Below the pieces are notes generated by a model. That model was given only the letters and a program-made list of their open reading frames with translations. It was not told where the DNA came from and did not search any database. Of a stretch of DNA of 64,000 nt, positions 1-11,555 are shown in pieces. The stretch covers positions 78,207,228 to 78,271,227 of the forward strand of contig CM061068.1 in assembly GCA_030762895.1 (NCBI GenBank), in the 5' to 3' direction. Position numbers and translations under genes: made by a program. Numbering within the stretch: the stretch's first letter is position 1; each line of letters opens with the position of its first letter. This DNA comes from Sophora flavescens (Eukaryota; Streptophyta; Magnoliopsida; Fabales; Fabaceae).

Positions 1-312
1 AAAACGATCGCCCTCATAAGTATTTGTGTCGGTATCGTTTGATGAATATCTCACACGACTCCTCATTTCACTAGACTCGTCTCTTGTCTCACCATGTTTT
101 GTCCAACATGTATAACTTTGATCGATTCCATTACACACTAAATGTTCTTCCAACTCGGCTGCACTAACTCACCTTGCATAACAACAATCTAAACAAGGAC
201 ATATGATTGTACTAGGGTTTTCCACATGCCGAACTGCAAACCTAATGAACTCTTTCACCCCATCCTCATACTCCTTCGTTAAACGATTGGCAGACATCCA
301 TTTCCAATCCAT
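1..312 (-). pseudogene. CACTA (En/Spm-like) transposase, N-terminal fragment
   Basis: Reading the minus strand from an ATG at 310-312 gives a protein that begins MDWKWMSANRLTKEYEDG. It continues with a Cys-rich segment (CPCLDCC) and then ELEEHLVCNGID and SYTCWTKHGE. This order is that of the transposase-associated N-terminal domain of plant CACTA transposases (family knowledge). One in-frame TGA at 169-171 interrupts it at codon 48; a single CGA-to-TGA change would explain it. The frame is open again on the far side to the window edge, where the gene is cut off. The copy is therefore a recently decayed, probably non-functional transposase belonging to CACTA element A. A CACTA terminus lies upstream of it at 6581. 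Confidence 0.8.
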
Positions 313-435
313 GTTTTCCCGATCTACAAAAATATTTATTAAATATATTTACTTTGAGTTTAGAGTGGTTGATGTCTACATGCAATGTATACAGATTGAA
401 ACTAATTCATGTTATATATAAACTAGGAGAATACA

Positions 436-880
436 TTGATCACGGCCTAGCCGTGATCAAGTGAAGCTGAAAAGGAAGAATGAAAAGTCAGAATCTGTCA
501 CGGCCAGGTCGTGATTCCCATCACGGCCGTGACAGACCATTTAGTGAAGCAACGTTCAAGGCAGAAGCTGTCACGGCCAGGACGTGATGCCTATCACGGC
601 CAGGCCGTGATGCCTATCACGGCCGTGACATGTCAACTGAGCCAGACCCCTTCTAGGCAGAATTTGTCACGGCCAGACCGTGATACCCATCACGGCCGTG
701 ACAGACCATTTAGTGAAGCAACGTTCAAGGCAGAAGCTGTCACGGCCAGGCTGTGATGCCCATCACGGCCATGACTCGCATTCTATGGATCTTCAACAAC
801 TGATTTGATCTGGTTTTTGTATTGGTTTAGGATTCAAATTGCCCAACCTTATAAATAGGACTATATCTTGGTGATCAATT
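436..880 (+). repeat. Fragment of Athila-like LTR U3 with palindrome array and TATA box
   Basis: About ten palindromes of the TCACGG...CCGTGA type lie between 436 and 775, mostly in long-short pairs. They are followed by a GGATT/CAAATTGCCCAAC stretch and a TATA box (TATAAATA, 850-857). The layout and the sequence around the TATA box match the LTRs at 21539-23225 and 27570-29296. I read this as a captured or remnant LTR promoter region. No LTR ends are visible, so it is a fragment. Confidence 0.65.
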
Positions 881-1083
881 AGTTATAGGATTATAAATAT
901 AAAACAAATTCAACAACCATACGATGTGTAGCATTAAATCACAATACAGGTGACCGAACCTGATCTCCACTAATACACAGAAAAACGAATGGTAACCATA
1001 AAATGGATCATGTGTAGCAGCAATTAACTTAAACATATTGATGACTCAGTTTTGTTTTCAAACCCCATACTCACTACTAGAAA

Positions 1084-1500
1084 ACTTGAATTTTCGAACG
1101 GAATTTTCGGACGGAAATGTTTCCGTCTGAAATTTTCAGAAAATTTCGGACGGATTTCAGACGGATTGTGTTATTTTTTATATTTTCCTTTATCCGTCTG
1201 AAATCCGTTCGAAAATTTCGGACGGATTTCAGACGGATTGTGTTATTTTTTATATTTTCCTTGATTCGTTTGAAATCCGTCCAAATTTTTGATTTGATTT
1301 TCAACAGATTGTGTTATTTTTTATATTTTCCTTGATTTATCTTACATCCGTCTGAAACCCGTTCGAAAATTTCAGACGGATTTCAGACGGATTTCAGACG
1401 GATTATGTTATTTTTTTATATTTCTTACATCCATCTGAAATCCGTCCGAAATTTTCGGACGGATTTCAGACGGATTGTGTTATTTTTTTATATTTCTTAC
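1084..1500. repeat. Subterminal repeats of CACTA B, left end
   Basis: Repeated inverted motifs GAAATTTCGGACGGATTTC and AAATCCGTCCGAAA, separated by a spacer rich in TTATTTTTTATATTTTCC. In CACTA elements such arrays near the ends are transposase binding sites (family knowledge). The right end of CACTA C (48230-48940) carries the same array on the other strand. Confidence 0.8.
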
Positions 1501-1502
1501 AA

Positions 1503-2460
1503 TCGGAGATTAAATTTTGGACTGAGTATTTTCTTAGTTGTTTAGTTCAACTATTAATCTTTACTCCAATTTGAATTTCGAAATCATATCTTTATCAATC
1601 TTTATTTTTAGATTCCAAAAAGTAAAAACATGTTTATTTTAGGCCTAATATTTATCACTCATTTTATACCCACTAATACAAAAAATCAGATTTTTCTCTC
1701 TCCTATATCTACCCAAAACCCGTAACCCCTCCCCCTCACTTTCTTTTCTTCTCTGCTTTCTTCTTTTCTCTTTCTTTCGTTTTCTTCTTCTTTCTCTTTT
1801 CTTCTTCCTCCTCCCAACCTCATCTCCTCCTTCCCTCCACTGCACAAAACCGCCCAGCTCAGCCCTTGCCGTCGATCGCAGCTCATAGCACGAGGAGGAG
1901 GCGACGCGCCTCACGTCCCCTTGTGCGCTGCCGGAGCCGCCGCTGTCCGGTGCCAAACCACCGCCCTCCGTCGTGGTAGGTGAGTTTGGTCACCATTTAT
2001 GGTGGTTTTACACCTTTCTTTGTTACTTTAAACTTCCTTCTCCTCCCCCAAAGCTTACCCTTCATTTTTGGTTTATGGGTGTCACAGAACCACCACGAAC
2101 CGCCACTGGTCGCCGCGTCGCTGCCGTCCGCCGCCGCGTCGCCGCACCACAGCACCACCACAACTTCTTCTTCTTCCTTGGGTGAGTCAAAACCCTCTCT
2201 TGTGTCTCAGATTCAAAACCCCAAATTGGTTTTGAAACCCTAACCTTAACCCTTTTATTTCAGATTTTAATCTTAAAGAATAAACCTTGTTTTATGAAAT
2301 TGGGACTGTGAATTGGTGTTTCCCTAAACCAATTTCATTACTCTTTAGTTAAAATGAGTTTTCCCCAAATTGTATTTGGGAGCCCCCAATTTGATTTTAT
2401 TTGAATTTGGTTCTGTTTTTGTGAAATTAATTATGATTTAGTGCAATTAGGACTCTTAAT
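1503..2460 (+). repeat. LTR-derived block inside CACTA B
   Basis: This block matches the reverse complement of about 43729-44707 in CACTA C. Shared tracts include GGCCTAATATTTATCACTCA, GTGAGTCAAAACCCTCTC and TTTAGTGCAATTAGGACTC. In C the matching stretch sits in a complete LTR with TG...CA ends. Here neither end is present, so this is a truncated copy. CT-rich and GC-rich leader-like sequence at 1690-2170 makes spurious ORFs. I see no protein family in it. Confidence 0.65.
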
Positions 2461-3804
2461 TGATGATTCCCAAGTTCTCTTTCATGATCCTTTAATCAAA
2501 ACAAAGTTTCCTCAAAGAGTATTGTGAAGCGTAAGCTCCAAACATGATTTTCTTTGAAAATAACCTTGTTTGGTAATAAGATTAAGTGTTTAGATTAAAT
2601 TAGAATGTGTGTTTGATCATGCGTAATTGATTTCTTGATTTCTGATTGTTGCGCGTTGTTTGATTCCCTCTCTGAGACGTTTGACACGGCTATGCTTGCT
2701 TGATGGACTAGATAATTACACTCTTGGAGCTAACGTGAGCATTAAGACGAGGATCCTTTACTTGTCTTCAAAGGTAAGGGGAGCTTGCCTAGGGATATTC
2801 AATAACTATATGCATGTGTGTATGTGTGTAATTGAATGTTGTGAATATTATTGTGATATTGAGCCAATACTTGAATAAAAATCCTAATTCTTCTTTCTTT
2901 ATTTTCAATTACATGTAATGAGTGTTGCAATAACTCATGGACTGATGCAAGATCTAGGAAAACATATGTCCTGTTTGATGGGTGGATGGGTGGAGTTTCC
3001 AAGTTTCTTCTTTCATTTTGTTTGCTAATTGTTATTCTATGCAGAGAGACAAAGTGAGAATGAGTTAGAGAGAGAGATAGGAATAATAAAAACAAAGGAG
3101 GGTTATTGAAGTTTGAAGATACGTGCTGCAAAAAAATAAGATAAAACAAAAGGAAAGGGATATAAATGAAATGAAAATGGGATGGTGTTGTTTCTCCGCT
3201 AATGCTGTACATGTAGTAGTTTTTGGCTGGTTGCAACCTCCTTGTTTTTAGGCTTTCTTTGTTTCACTTTATTTTGCTTTTAGTTTTTGACATCTAGCTT
3301 TTAGTTCTTTATTTTGATTTTAGCTTTTAGTTCTTGATAGCCGATATTCCGTTGAATGTTCATTTGCGCAGATTGAAAAGCCCTTGCAAAGACATGGAGG
3401 CAGGCTTGAGCACAATGAAACTTATTGTGGTTCCTGTTTGCACCTGAAAAGTTAAAGGACCATATAGATGTTTAAATACAGTTTTTGAGATTTCATCCTT
3501 CTTTGATCAATTGTGTTTCTAAACCCCAATTTTTAACTTCCATTAAGTGTTTAAATACAGTTTTTGAGATGTTGTTCCTTATCCTCTTTTATATATAGGT
3601 CCGCATTGGGCAATACTTAAATGGGATTTATATACTATTGTTTGTACTTGTTAGCCGTCCATTGTCTGTAGCTTGTTCTAAGGCTAAGTTGATGTTTAAT
3701 GCTAAAGCATAATAGTAGTATGTTTTTCAAAAATGTTTGATGTTTGATGATTCTTATCCCCTTTGGACATAGGGCTTTTCAAAAACCATCCATAGAATGC
3801 GCGT
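2461..3804. other. Interior of CACTA B, no gene recognised
   Basis: AT-rich sequence without a credible coding region. A 21-bp stretch around AAATACAGTTTTTGAGAT occurs twice, near 3473 and 3549. The stretch at 2640-2790 has exon-like base composition, but no protein match is recognised. Confidence 0.4.
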
Positions 3805-3975
3805 CCATCACGGCCTGGTCGTGATAGCTTCTGCCTTGAACGTTGCTTCACTAAATGGTCTGTCATGGTCGTGATGGGTATCACGGCCTGGCCGTGATAG
3901 ATTCTGCCTAGAAAGGGTCTGGCTCAGTTGACATGTCACGGTCGTGATGGGCATCACGGCCTGGCCGTGACAGAT
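3805..3975 (-). repeat. Palindrome array fragment inside CACTA B (inverted)
   Basis: Palindromes of the TCACGGCC/GGCCGTGA type alternate short and long, in reverse order to the copy at 436-775. They share the same linker words on the other strand (for example TTGCTTCACTAAATGGTCTG). The block therefore derives from the same LTR U3 fragment, inverted. Confidence 0.8.
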
Positions 3976-3994
3976 TCTGACTTTTCATTCTTCC

Positions 3995-4334
3995 GTGGGA
4001 AATCCATCCCAAATCCGTTGGAAAACAAAAATAAATCTGTCCGAAATCCGTCCGAACAATAACCAACAAAATCACAACATCCGTCTCAAATCCGTTGGAA
4101 AACAAAAATAAATCTGTCCGAAATCCGTCTGAACAATAACCAAAATCCGGATTTCCACGTTGTCCATATTCTGTCCGTAATCCGTCTGTAAATATTTTCG
4201 GACAGAATTTGGGACGGATTTTATAATTTCCCACGAGGCTTTTTCAGACGGGTGTCAATCCGTCCGAAATTTGTCCAATTTTCGTCCGAAATCCGTCTGA
4301 AATTCTGTCCGAAAAAGATGGATTTCTAGTAGTG
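3995..4334. repeat. Subterminal repeats of CACTA B, right end
   Basis: Repeats of AAATCCGTCCGAA and CGTTGGAAAACAAAAATAAA type. They correspond to the left-end array of CACTA C (39955-40430) on the other strand. The element ends at 4334 with CTAGTAGTG. Confidence 0.8.
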
Positions 4335-6199
4335 ACTCTTTAGATCATATTTGACAACACCAAGCTTACTTCCAAAATTCATAAAAGTGAAGCCAAAGCT
4401 AATACATCAAGCATAGCTAGATAGTGCCTACCTATGAATTTCTCTGTTTTCTAGCATATTGTTAAAACAATTTGGGATGGATTAATTGTATTTTACCGAT
4501 AAAAATGCTAATGGCAGCAAATAAAGATAATCACAATAGAGGTAGTGTCATCCCTGTTGAGGATGCAGTTGGATGATCAAAATCCAAAATTATATATCCA
4601 ATATTATGAGGTAATAAAAATAAGCTTCATGCATCCAGTGTCATAAACATATATTACAAAGTCTACTATCTTTCTCGCCTTAATTTGTTTGTACATATAA
4701 GAGATGATGTGATACAAACTTCGTTGATCGCTAAAAAATACAGAGAATAAGCAAATTTATTCCGAGGTCAAGTGCAGTTGCCATTTGATTCCCCTACTGG
4801 AGCAAATCTTTAACGAATATAAAAAACGGAAAAAAGAAATTTAGAACACTCCCCCAAACCAAAGTAACCATCATAAGGTTGATAGTTCATGGGAAAGAAT
4901 TATAACTAGGGATGTGGTGTTCAACAAAAATATTTTCATGGAGGCATTTTATCAAACAGAAGTGATGCATGTGAAATCCTTCTAACATAAATGCATGGTT
5001 AGCATATCAATAACTCCCCAAATTGGAAAAATGAAATCAGAAATCACACTATCAACCAAGGAGTATCAAACCAAATCACATTAAAAAATGGATCCCCGGA
5101 GATTTTCCCCATTCTCATGGTCATGTGTATACGGCAATTGATAAGAGTGGTGTAGGAACAAGCTTAAGATGCATACATGATATGGGATGAGTGCCAGGAT
5201 GAGTGCCAGGAAGAGAGGGATTTGTTACCACTACTTTGAACTGATGAGTCTTAGGGTGAGACTTGTGAAGCTTTTATAGTGCAGACTTTCGCACTGCGAT
5301 GCACGAGCTCCGCCACGACGAGAGGCAGATAAAAACAGTGTAAGTCAGTGAGTACAAAACAGTTTCATAAAATCCAGGAAACAAAAAACTGATTTGCGGT
5401 AGAAAAAATGCCAAAACTGGTGAAGAATGCCAAAATTGCAAAAGAACGAAGTTTTCAGAGTCAGGCATTACACATTCCCAAATCCCAAATCCGCAATATT
5501 ATATCTTTTTTTTTATAATTTTTTTAACAACAGTGTTGGCATTATTTTTGGGGGGAAATAGATGCACCAATGCTACCTTACAAAAATAGAGTGAACCAAT
5601 TTCAAAAATCCTGAAAAAACCACTAACACCAAAATGAACAACAGAAGAACACATAGGGAACAAAAATAAATCAATTCAGAAGCAAGGAATTCACAAATCC
5701 ACAAAACAAAAAACACAAAAAAACAAGATTTAGGGAGAGATATACCTGACCAATGAAGCAGATAACAAAAAAAAGAAGAGCACCAGGATAAGAAATCACG
5801 AATCTGAAGCATGCAATTAAAGATAAACAAAGAAGAGTTAGGAATTTTCATATTGGAGAACAAATCGAGCATGCAGAAAAAAACAATATGGTTCCTTAAA
5901 CAAACTCACGATGGAGATGAAGACCAAAAGAATGATAGAAGACGAATCTGAAGCATGAAAATATGTTTCCAGTTGAGACCAAATGAGGAATGCAGGAAAG
6001 ACCTTTGCGAAAACCAGTTGGAATTTCGCCTAGCAGAGAAGCGCCTTGCGAAGTCAGTCGGGAAGCTCTGATTTGGAATTTCGCCTGCGGTGAACAAGCT
6101 TCGCCGTGTAACGAAGGTCAGTGATGAACTGAGGATGTTAGGGTACGCAGAAACTGAGAATCGAAGGATCAAAGCATACGCGCGTGCGGGTAGTTCTAA
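4335..6199. other. Interior of CACTA A between B and its terminus
   Basis: No intact gene is seen. Minus-strand open stretches at 5573-5872 and 5906-6208 are hydrophobic or Ser/Phe-rich and match no family I know. A good minus-strand donor (GTATATCTC) at about 5745 suggests leader exons of the transposon gene. That is inference only. Confidence 0.3.
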
Positions 6200-6581
6200 A
6201 ATCAGCAAAGGTAATCACCTAAGATAGTGTTTCTAACTTTAAACGCTATCTAAAGGTTACCTTTTAATAGCATTTCATTAAACAAATGCTATTAAAAGTT
6301 GATTTTATTTTATTTATTTATTGCAAATTAGAAAAGATAGTGTTTGCAAGAGCAACCGCTACTTAGGTGGTTAGTTAAGATAACGCTTCCTCAAGGAAGC
6401 GCTATCTTTTTCTGCAGCTTGACTTTTAATAGCGTTTCCTTAAGGAAACACTATCTTAGGTATCACCTAAGATAGCATTTCCTTGAGGAACCGCTATTAA
6501 AAGTCCCCGCATCACTTTTAATAGCTTTTCAGCACGGAAATGCTATAAGGTGCGTTATTAAAAGTCTAATCTGTTGTAGTG
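6200..6581. repeat. CACTA A subterminal repeats and terminus
   Basis: Direct and inverted copies of AAGATAGCGTTTCC-like and TTTTAATAGC-like words are dense here, and the sequence ends in TTGTAGTG. This is the expected structure for the last few hundred bases of a CACTA element. Confidence 0.65.
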
Positions 6582-8610
6582 TATGAAAGGTGGATAGTTA
6601 TTTTTACTGAACATCCACTTGGCAAGTTATAAATTTTTTGTATTATTTTATTAGTTACTTTTTATAATTTATATATTTTTTATAAAGTGGGGAAGAGGTG
6701 TTATAAGGGTTTAGGGTAGGTGGGGAGGGTGATGTTACGAAGGGGAGGGGAATAAGTAAAAGGGGTGGGAAATAAAAATAATATTTATTAATATTTATTA
6801 TAAGTAAAGTTATTTTTATAATATATTTAATTATAAAATATAAAATAAAAATTAGATGTTACTTTTTTAAAAAATATATATAAAATACAAATAATGTGTT
6901 ACTTTTTTAATTAGGTGTACTTATGTCATTTTACATATTCATCATCATCTTTTTAAAAAATTTCTCTCAAATTCTTCCTTGTCACACCAAAAGCTAGAGT
7001 CCAAAAGCCCTATTAGAATGAAAGTTATGTGAAGAGATTTGAATTAGGCGGGGAAGAAAAAGAATGTAAAATTGGAAGCAGCTCAAAGAAATTCTTCCCC
7101 GATAAAATTAATATTAATATTTATTAATAATTATTATAAATAAAATTAATTCTATAATATATTTAATTATAAAATAAAAAATAAAAAATATATATTACTT
7201 TTTAAAAAAATATTAAAAAATACAAATAATATATTACTTTTTTAATTAGGAGTACTTATGTCATTTTGCATATTCATCATCATCTTTTTTAAAAAAATTC
7301 TCTCAACTTCTTTCTGATCATTTTCTCACATATTTCTCTCATATCAAATAAGTCTTAAAACTCACTATTTTTTTTTTACCATCTCTCTTATCATATTTTG
7401 TTTTCCATCTTCTCTCCTCTCAATTTCTCTTCCATACCAAGCAAAGCATTAATGATGTATTTGTTGTAAAAAATGAATGAATTGCTTAAATTGATGTCAC
7501 ATAATGAGGTCCAGAGTAGGGTCCACTTAAGAAATCAAAGTGGGTTGCTTATCTAGATAACACTGGACAAGTGTTATTAATATAACATTTGATCATCTTT
7601 TCAAAATATGTGTTATAACAATTATATAGTTGTTAGTTATTATATCAATCAACCTTTTTTTGTACTTTGTACTCTTTTAAATTTTTGTATAAGTTATGAT
7701 TATTTTAGATACTATAACCAAACAGAAAAACTATATTACTAAAACATATTTAGTTATTTCAGTCTAAAAAAATTTAAAGTGAATGAAAAGAACACAACTA
7801 TTGGGATACACCAAAAGCTAGAGCCCAAATGCCCTATTAGAATGAAAGTTATGTGACAAGATTTGAATTAGGCGGGGAAGAAAAAGAATGTAAAATTTGG
7901 ATGTAACTGAAAGAAATTCTTCCCAGATAACATTATTATTATTTGACTTCATGATTCTAATTTGAACCATCTTATGGGTTGAAAACGTTACATAAAAACA
8001 TACTTATATGTATATCAAGATGTACATAATTATGTATAATGTATAATATTTTATATTGAAGTTAATGTTTTAAATGTGAATAGAATAATTTAAATATTTA
8101 CTATCCACGAGAATAATTTTCTAAATGAGTATATGAATTTGTAATAGAATCTCAAATGATTTATATATATATCTTCATTTTGATTGGATCATTTCAACGT
8201 GAGTTAGTAGAAAAACTTTGTTACTAAAACATATTTTAGTTGTTTGAATTTGAGAAAGGTGTTTAAACATGCTGGGTTCTAAAGCATTAAAAAAACAAAA
8301 ATAACGATATGGAATGGAAGGGAAACGACTCTTCATTCGTAGAGCATTAAGTGAATTTGGGAAATTAAGTGACTTGTTCGGACACATTGGAAAAAACAAG
8401 AAAAATGAAGGGCATGGAAAGAACACAACTCTTAGGAATGATTGTTAATGTTCTCAAATGTGGCGTCAATGGTGAAAGTGCAACTTTATCAATAAATTAA
8501 AGATTGGATTTTGGAATGTTGAAAAAAATGGTATGACCAGTATTAGTGAAAGTTTCTTTGTAAGTTTGCATATGACCAACTAATCTCAAGTCGTGGAAGA
8601 TAAATATATT
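6582..8610. repeat. AT-rich intergenic DNA with direct duplications
   Basis: A segment around CACCAAAAGCTAGAG...GGCGGGGAAGAAAAAGAATG occurs at about 6985-7110 and again at 7805-7930. A second segment, about 190 bp, occurs at about 6780-6960 and 7108-7300. I see no coding region or recognisable transposon end. Confidence 0.55.
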
Positions 8611-8619
8611 TTTTTTAAA

Positions 8620-9027
8620 GGTTAAAGTAATCTTTTGGTCCCTATACGTGACACTGATTTTCAATTTGGTCCCTATACATAAAAAGTTATCAATTTGGTC
8701 CCTACACGTGATAATGATTTTCAATTTGGTCCTCACCGCTAATTGGTCCCTATATAAGAGGACCAAATTGTAAAATGTTGTCACATGTAGGGACCAATTC
8801 AACAAAAAAAATTTGAAATCGGTCCCTACATGTGACAATTATTTTCAATTTGGTCCCTATATCTGATAACAATTTGCAATTTGGTCCTCTTATATAGAGA
8901 CCAATTAGCGGTGAGGACCAAATTGAAAACCAGTGTCAGGTATAGGGACCAAATTGATAACTTTTTACGTACAGGGACCAAATTGAAAATCGGCATTACG
9001 TATAGGAACCAAAAGATTACTTTAACC
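8620..9027. mobile_element. MULE-type MITE with long hairpin
   Basis: The left end GGTTAAAGTAATCTTTTGG pairs with the right end CCAAAAGATTACTTTAACC. The element is flanked by TTTTTTAAA at 8611-8619 and 9028-9036, a perfect 9-bp TSD typical of Mutator-like elements. The two arms are built from repeated CAATTTGGTCCCTATA modules and can fold along nearly the full 408 bp. It has no coding capacity; open frames here are by-products of the arms. Confidence 0.85.
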
Positions 9028-9036
9028 TTTTTTAAA

Positions 9037-9599
9037 TGGTTAATTTGACGGGGAAAAGCTGAGAAATAAATCAAATAGAATTTTCAGAGGGAAGGAAAAT
9101 AAAAATGATAGATAAATATATTTTCTAGAAAGGAATGACTTGCATGAAAAAATGATAGAAAGAAATCAAATAGATTTTTAAGGAAAAAAAATGAATATGA
9201 TAGACACATATTTTTTTGACTTAAAAAAATAATACTTAACTTTAAAGGGAAATGAGAAGAAAAATTCAATAGATTTTTCAAGGGAGAAGAAAATATGATA
9301 GATATAATAAAATGCAATTAAATGACATGGCATTTGATATAAGATATAGTTCCAGATTCCTAGAAAAAAATGAGATGAGAATAAATTTTTTCATGTTTTG
9401 TATAAGAGATAAAAAGTCATTCTATGAAAGGAGGTTCCCAAAAATGTAGTTTACACAACAATATAAACATTCTCAAAAGTAAACGTTATATAAATTCCAA
9501 AATTGTCAACCACCGTTTAAATCTTAAAATATTATTACCATCGAGGTAAAATACAATCGTATTATAAAATATGAGAAGCATTTTTTACTGTATATTACA
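9037..9599. other. AT-rich spacer, nothing recognised
   Basis: Purine-rich stretches such as AGAAATCAAATAGA recur loosely. No gene, RNA or element end is identified. Confidence 0.4.
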
Positions 9600-10490
9600 T
9601 GTGTCGACACCGCCGTTTTCCTTTTTTTTATAATTAATATTTTTCTATTATTTTTTTAAAATTTATTTTTTTTCCCGAATTATTTTTTCTAATTAAATTT
9701 TTTTAATCTTTATTTTATAATTAAATTTTTCTAAATATATTTTTCTAATTAATTTTATTTTTCAAATTTTTTAATTATTTTTTTCCTAAATTTTTTAAAA
9801 TAATTTTTTTCCCTAATTTTTTTTTCGAACTATTTTTTTCAAATTTACTTTTTTTCTTATAATTATTTTTTTTAATTTTTTAAATATATTTTTTTCCTAA
9901 TTAATTTTTTAAATAAATTTTAAATATTTATTTTTTCTAGTTATTTTAAATATTTTTTTGATAATTAATTTTATTTTTCTAATTTTTTTAAATCAATTTT
10001 TTCCTAATTTTTGTTTAAATATTTTTTCCTATTTGTTTTCGAATTAATTTTTTTTTGTAATTTACATTTTCCTTTAAATTTTTTTACAAATAATTTTTTA
10101 AAAATATTTTTAAATATTTTTTCCTGATTAAAAAATTTAGAAAAATAATAATAATTATATAAAAATATTTAAAATAATTGAAAAATATATAATTTTTTTT
10201 AAATATTTAATTATACAAATAAATATTTACAAAAAAAAAATTAGAAAAAAATTAATTAATTTTATTTTTATAATTATTTTTTTTACTTTTTTTAAATATA
10301 TTTTTCTAATTATTTTAAATATTTTTTTATAATTACTTTTTTCCTAATTTTTTAAGATAATTTTTCTAATTACTTTTTTTCCTAATTTTTAAAAATTTTT
10401 TGCTAATTTTTTTAAAATATATTTTTTCTACTTTTTTTTGTTAATATTTTTTTTTACTACATCCTTACCTTTGTTTTTTCTATTTTAAAT
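9600..10490. repeat. Extreme T-rich low-complexity block
   Basis: About 900 bp made almost only of T and A on this strand, with degenerate repeats of TTTTTTCTAATTATTTTT type and hardly any G. It ends next to the Helitron 5' ends. It has no coding sense and may be an expanded AT minisatellite. Confidence 0.6.
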
Positions 10491-10502
10491 AATAAATCTA
10501 TA

Positions 10503-11435
10503 TCTATACTAATTAATAAGGGAAAACTGTGATTTTATTGTAGCACAATAGTCCAAGCCACATATCAAGTTATGGAATTTTTTTTTTCTTCTAAAATTTA
10601 TATATGTTTTTGTTTTAAAACATTTACAAACCGGTAAAGGTATAATGTTTTGGGAGTCAAACACGGCAATCTCTGAATTGACATAAATTGAGGCAGAGCT
10701 ATTCATATTTTCTAATATATTTTTTGGCTACATCCTTGCCTTTGTTTTTTTATTTTAAATAATAAATCTATATCTATACTAATTAATAAGGGAAATTGCT
10801 GATTTTCTAATAAAGGGACACGTGTCAGCACCACATGATTTAACAAGATTAGTTGATCATTAGTAATAATCAAAGAAGAACACACAATACATAATGTTAC
10901 ATTACGTATTGTAATATCATTTTAAAATAAAAAAATATTCAATTTTTTGCACTGAAATTCTAGATAAGATTGTTTCAAGGTTTTTGCTGATCACTTGTGT
11001 CTTTAAATAAAAAGTCTTGGAGATACCAACATGGTGTGGCACAGTTGGTAGATAACTGAGCCTTTTAAGCATGTGGTCAGGGGATCGATTCCTGGATCAC
11101 GCGTATGGAATAGCATCTGTTGGGAGAGGTCAACCCCTTAAATGGATCTCAGTACCTCGAGGGATTAGTCTTTGGCTCCCGGCCGGAGGATTCCCGGGTT
11201 TAAAAAAAAATCCTTGGAGATGAATGAGTACCACCATTATGGGTGGAAACGAAAGATTGAAGGCAAAATGTGAAATAAGTAAAGAAAATGTTTGACATAG
11301 TGGACTTAATTTGTTATAAAGGAAAGAAAAAGTTTGATAGATATAGAGGAACAATTCAAGTTATTAATGATAACAATACTATCAATAATAATAGTAATTG
11401 ATGACCCGTGTATCACGTGGATACAAAAATACTAG
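10503..11435 (+). mobile_element. Helitron-like element with duplicated 5' end
   Basis: A Helitron-type 5' end, TCTATACTAATTAATAAGGG, occurs at 10503 and again at 10773. Each copy is preceded by the same roughly 55-bp flank (CATCCTT.CCTTTG...AATAATAAATC). The 3' end has a hairpin, CCCGTG-TAT-CACGTGG with one bulged T (11404-11420), and then ATACAAAAATACTAG ending at 11435 before a T. A 3' hairpin followed by CTAG and a T is diagnostic of plant Helitrons (family knowledge). It lacks a Rep-helicase gene, so it is non-autonomous. A SINE lies inside. Confidence 0.65.
11025..11212 (+). mobile_element. tRNA-derived SINE
   Basis: An RNA polymerase III A box-like TGGCACAGTTGG and B box-like GGATCGATTCC lie at normal spacing near the 5' end. 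The element ends with an A run after CCCGGGTTT. It is flanked by CTTGGAGAT at 11016-11024 and 11213-11221, a 9-bp direct repeat. The tRNA-like head, A-rich tail and TSD identify a SINE rather than a tRNA gene. Confidence 0.85.
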
Positions 11436-11555
11436 TATATTGAAAAGTTCCACATCCCTCACCTAGCCCTCTTAGGCTACTCTTAGTATAGGCTCATTTT
11501 TTATTGTTGTCCGCACCTGGCATTCTCAAGCAAGGAGAATGCTAACAAGTGTTCT

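Larger units (their letters stand above)
1072..4334. mobile_element. CACTA element B, non-autonomous, 3.26 kb
   Basis: The left end is CACTACTAGAAAACTTG and the right end, on the minus strand, is CACTACTAGAAATCCATC. It is flanked by ACT at 1069-1071 and ACT at 4335-4337, a perfect 3-bp TSD as expected for CACTA. Both ends carry dense GGACGGATTTC subterminal repeats. Inside are an LTR-derived block (1503-2460) and an inverted palindrome-array fragment (3805-3975). No transposase is visible. The ends match those of CACTA C but swapped, so B is a family member in the opposite orientation. Confidence 0.9.
1..6581 (-). mobile_element. CACTA element A, 5' part (left end outside window)
   Basis: The right boundary reads CTGTTGTAGTG ending at 6581, which is CACTACAACAG on the minus strand, a typical CACTA terminus. 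It is preceded by subterminal repeats at about 6200-6560. The transposase fragment at 1-312 is on the minus strand, so its promoter end should lie to the right, in agreement with this terminus. CACTA B is inserted in it at 1072-4334, and an LTR-derived piece lies at 436-880. No TSD can be tested because the other end is not in the window. That 1-312 and 6581 belong to one element is inference. Confidence 0.5.

Noticed and set aside
436..775. CRISPR-like array of palindromic repeats
   Set aside because: This is plant nuclear DNA. Spacers are not unique but conserved between copies, repeat lengths alternate, and there are no cas genes. The context is an LTR promoter.
1645..2243. Arg/Lys-rich and Pro-rich ORFs as gene exons
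   Set aside because: They lie in an LTR leader-like CT-rich region that is repeated at 43900-44520, with no conserved frame between the copies.
2799..3236. 145-aa minus-strand ORF
   Set aside because: Low-complexity, hydrophobic and Ser-rich, with no domain, start context or conservation visible; it lies inside CACTA B.
11036..11105. tRNA gene
   Set aside because: A and B boxes are present, but the cloverleaf is poor, an A-rich tail follows, and a 9-bp TSD flanks the unit, so it is a SINE.
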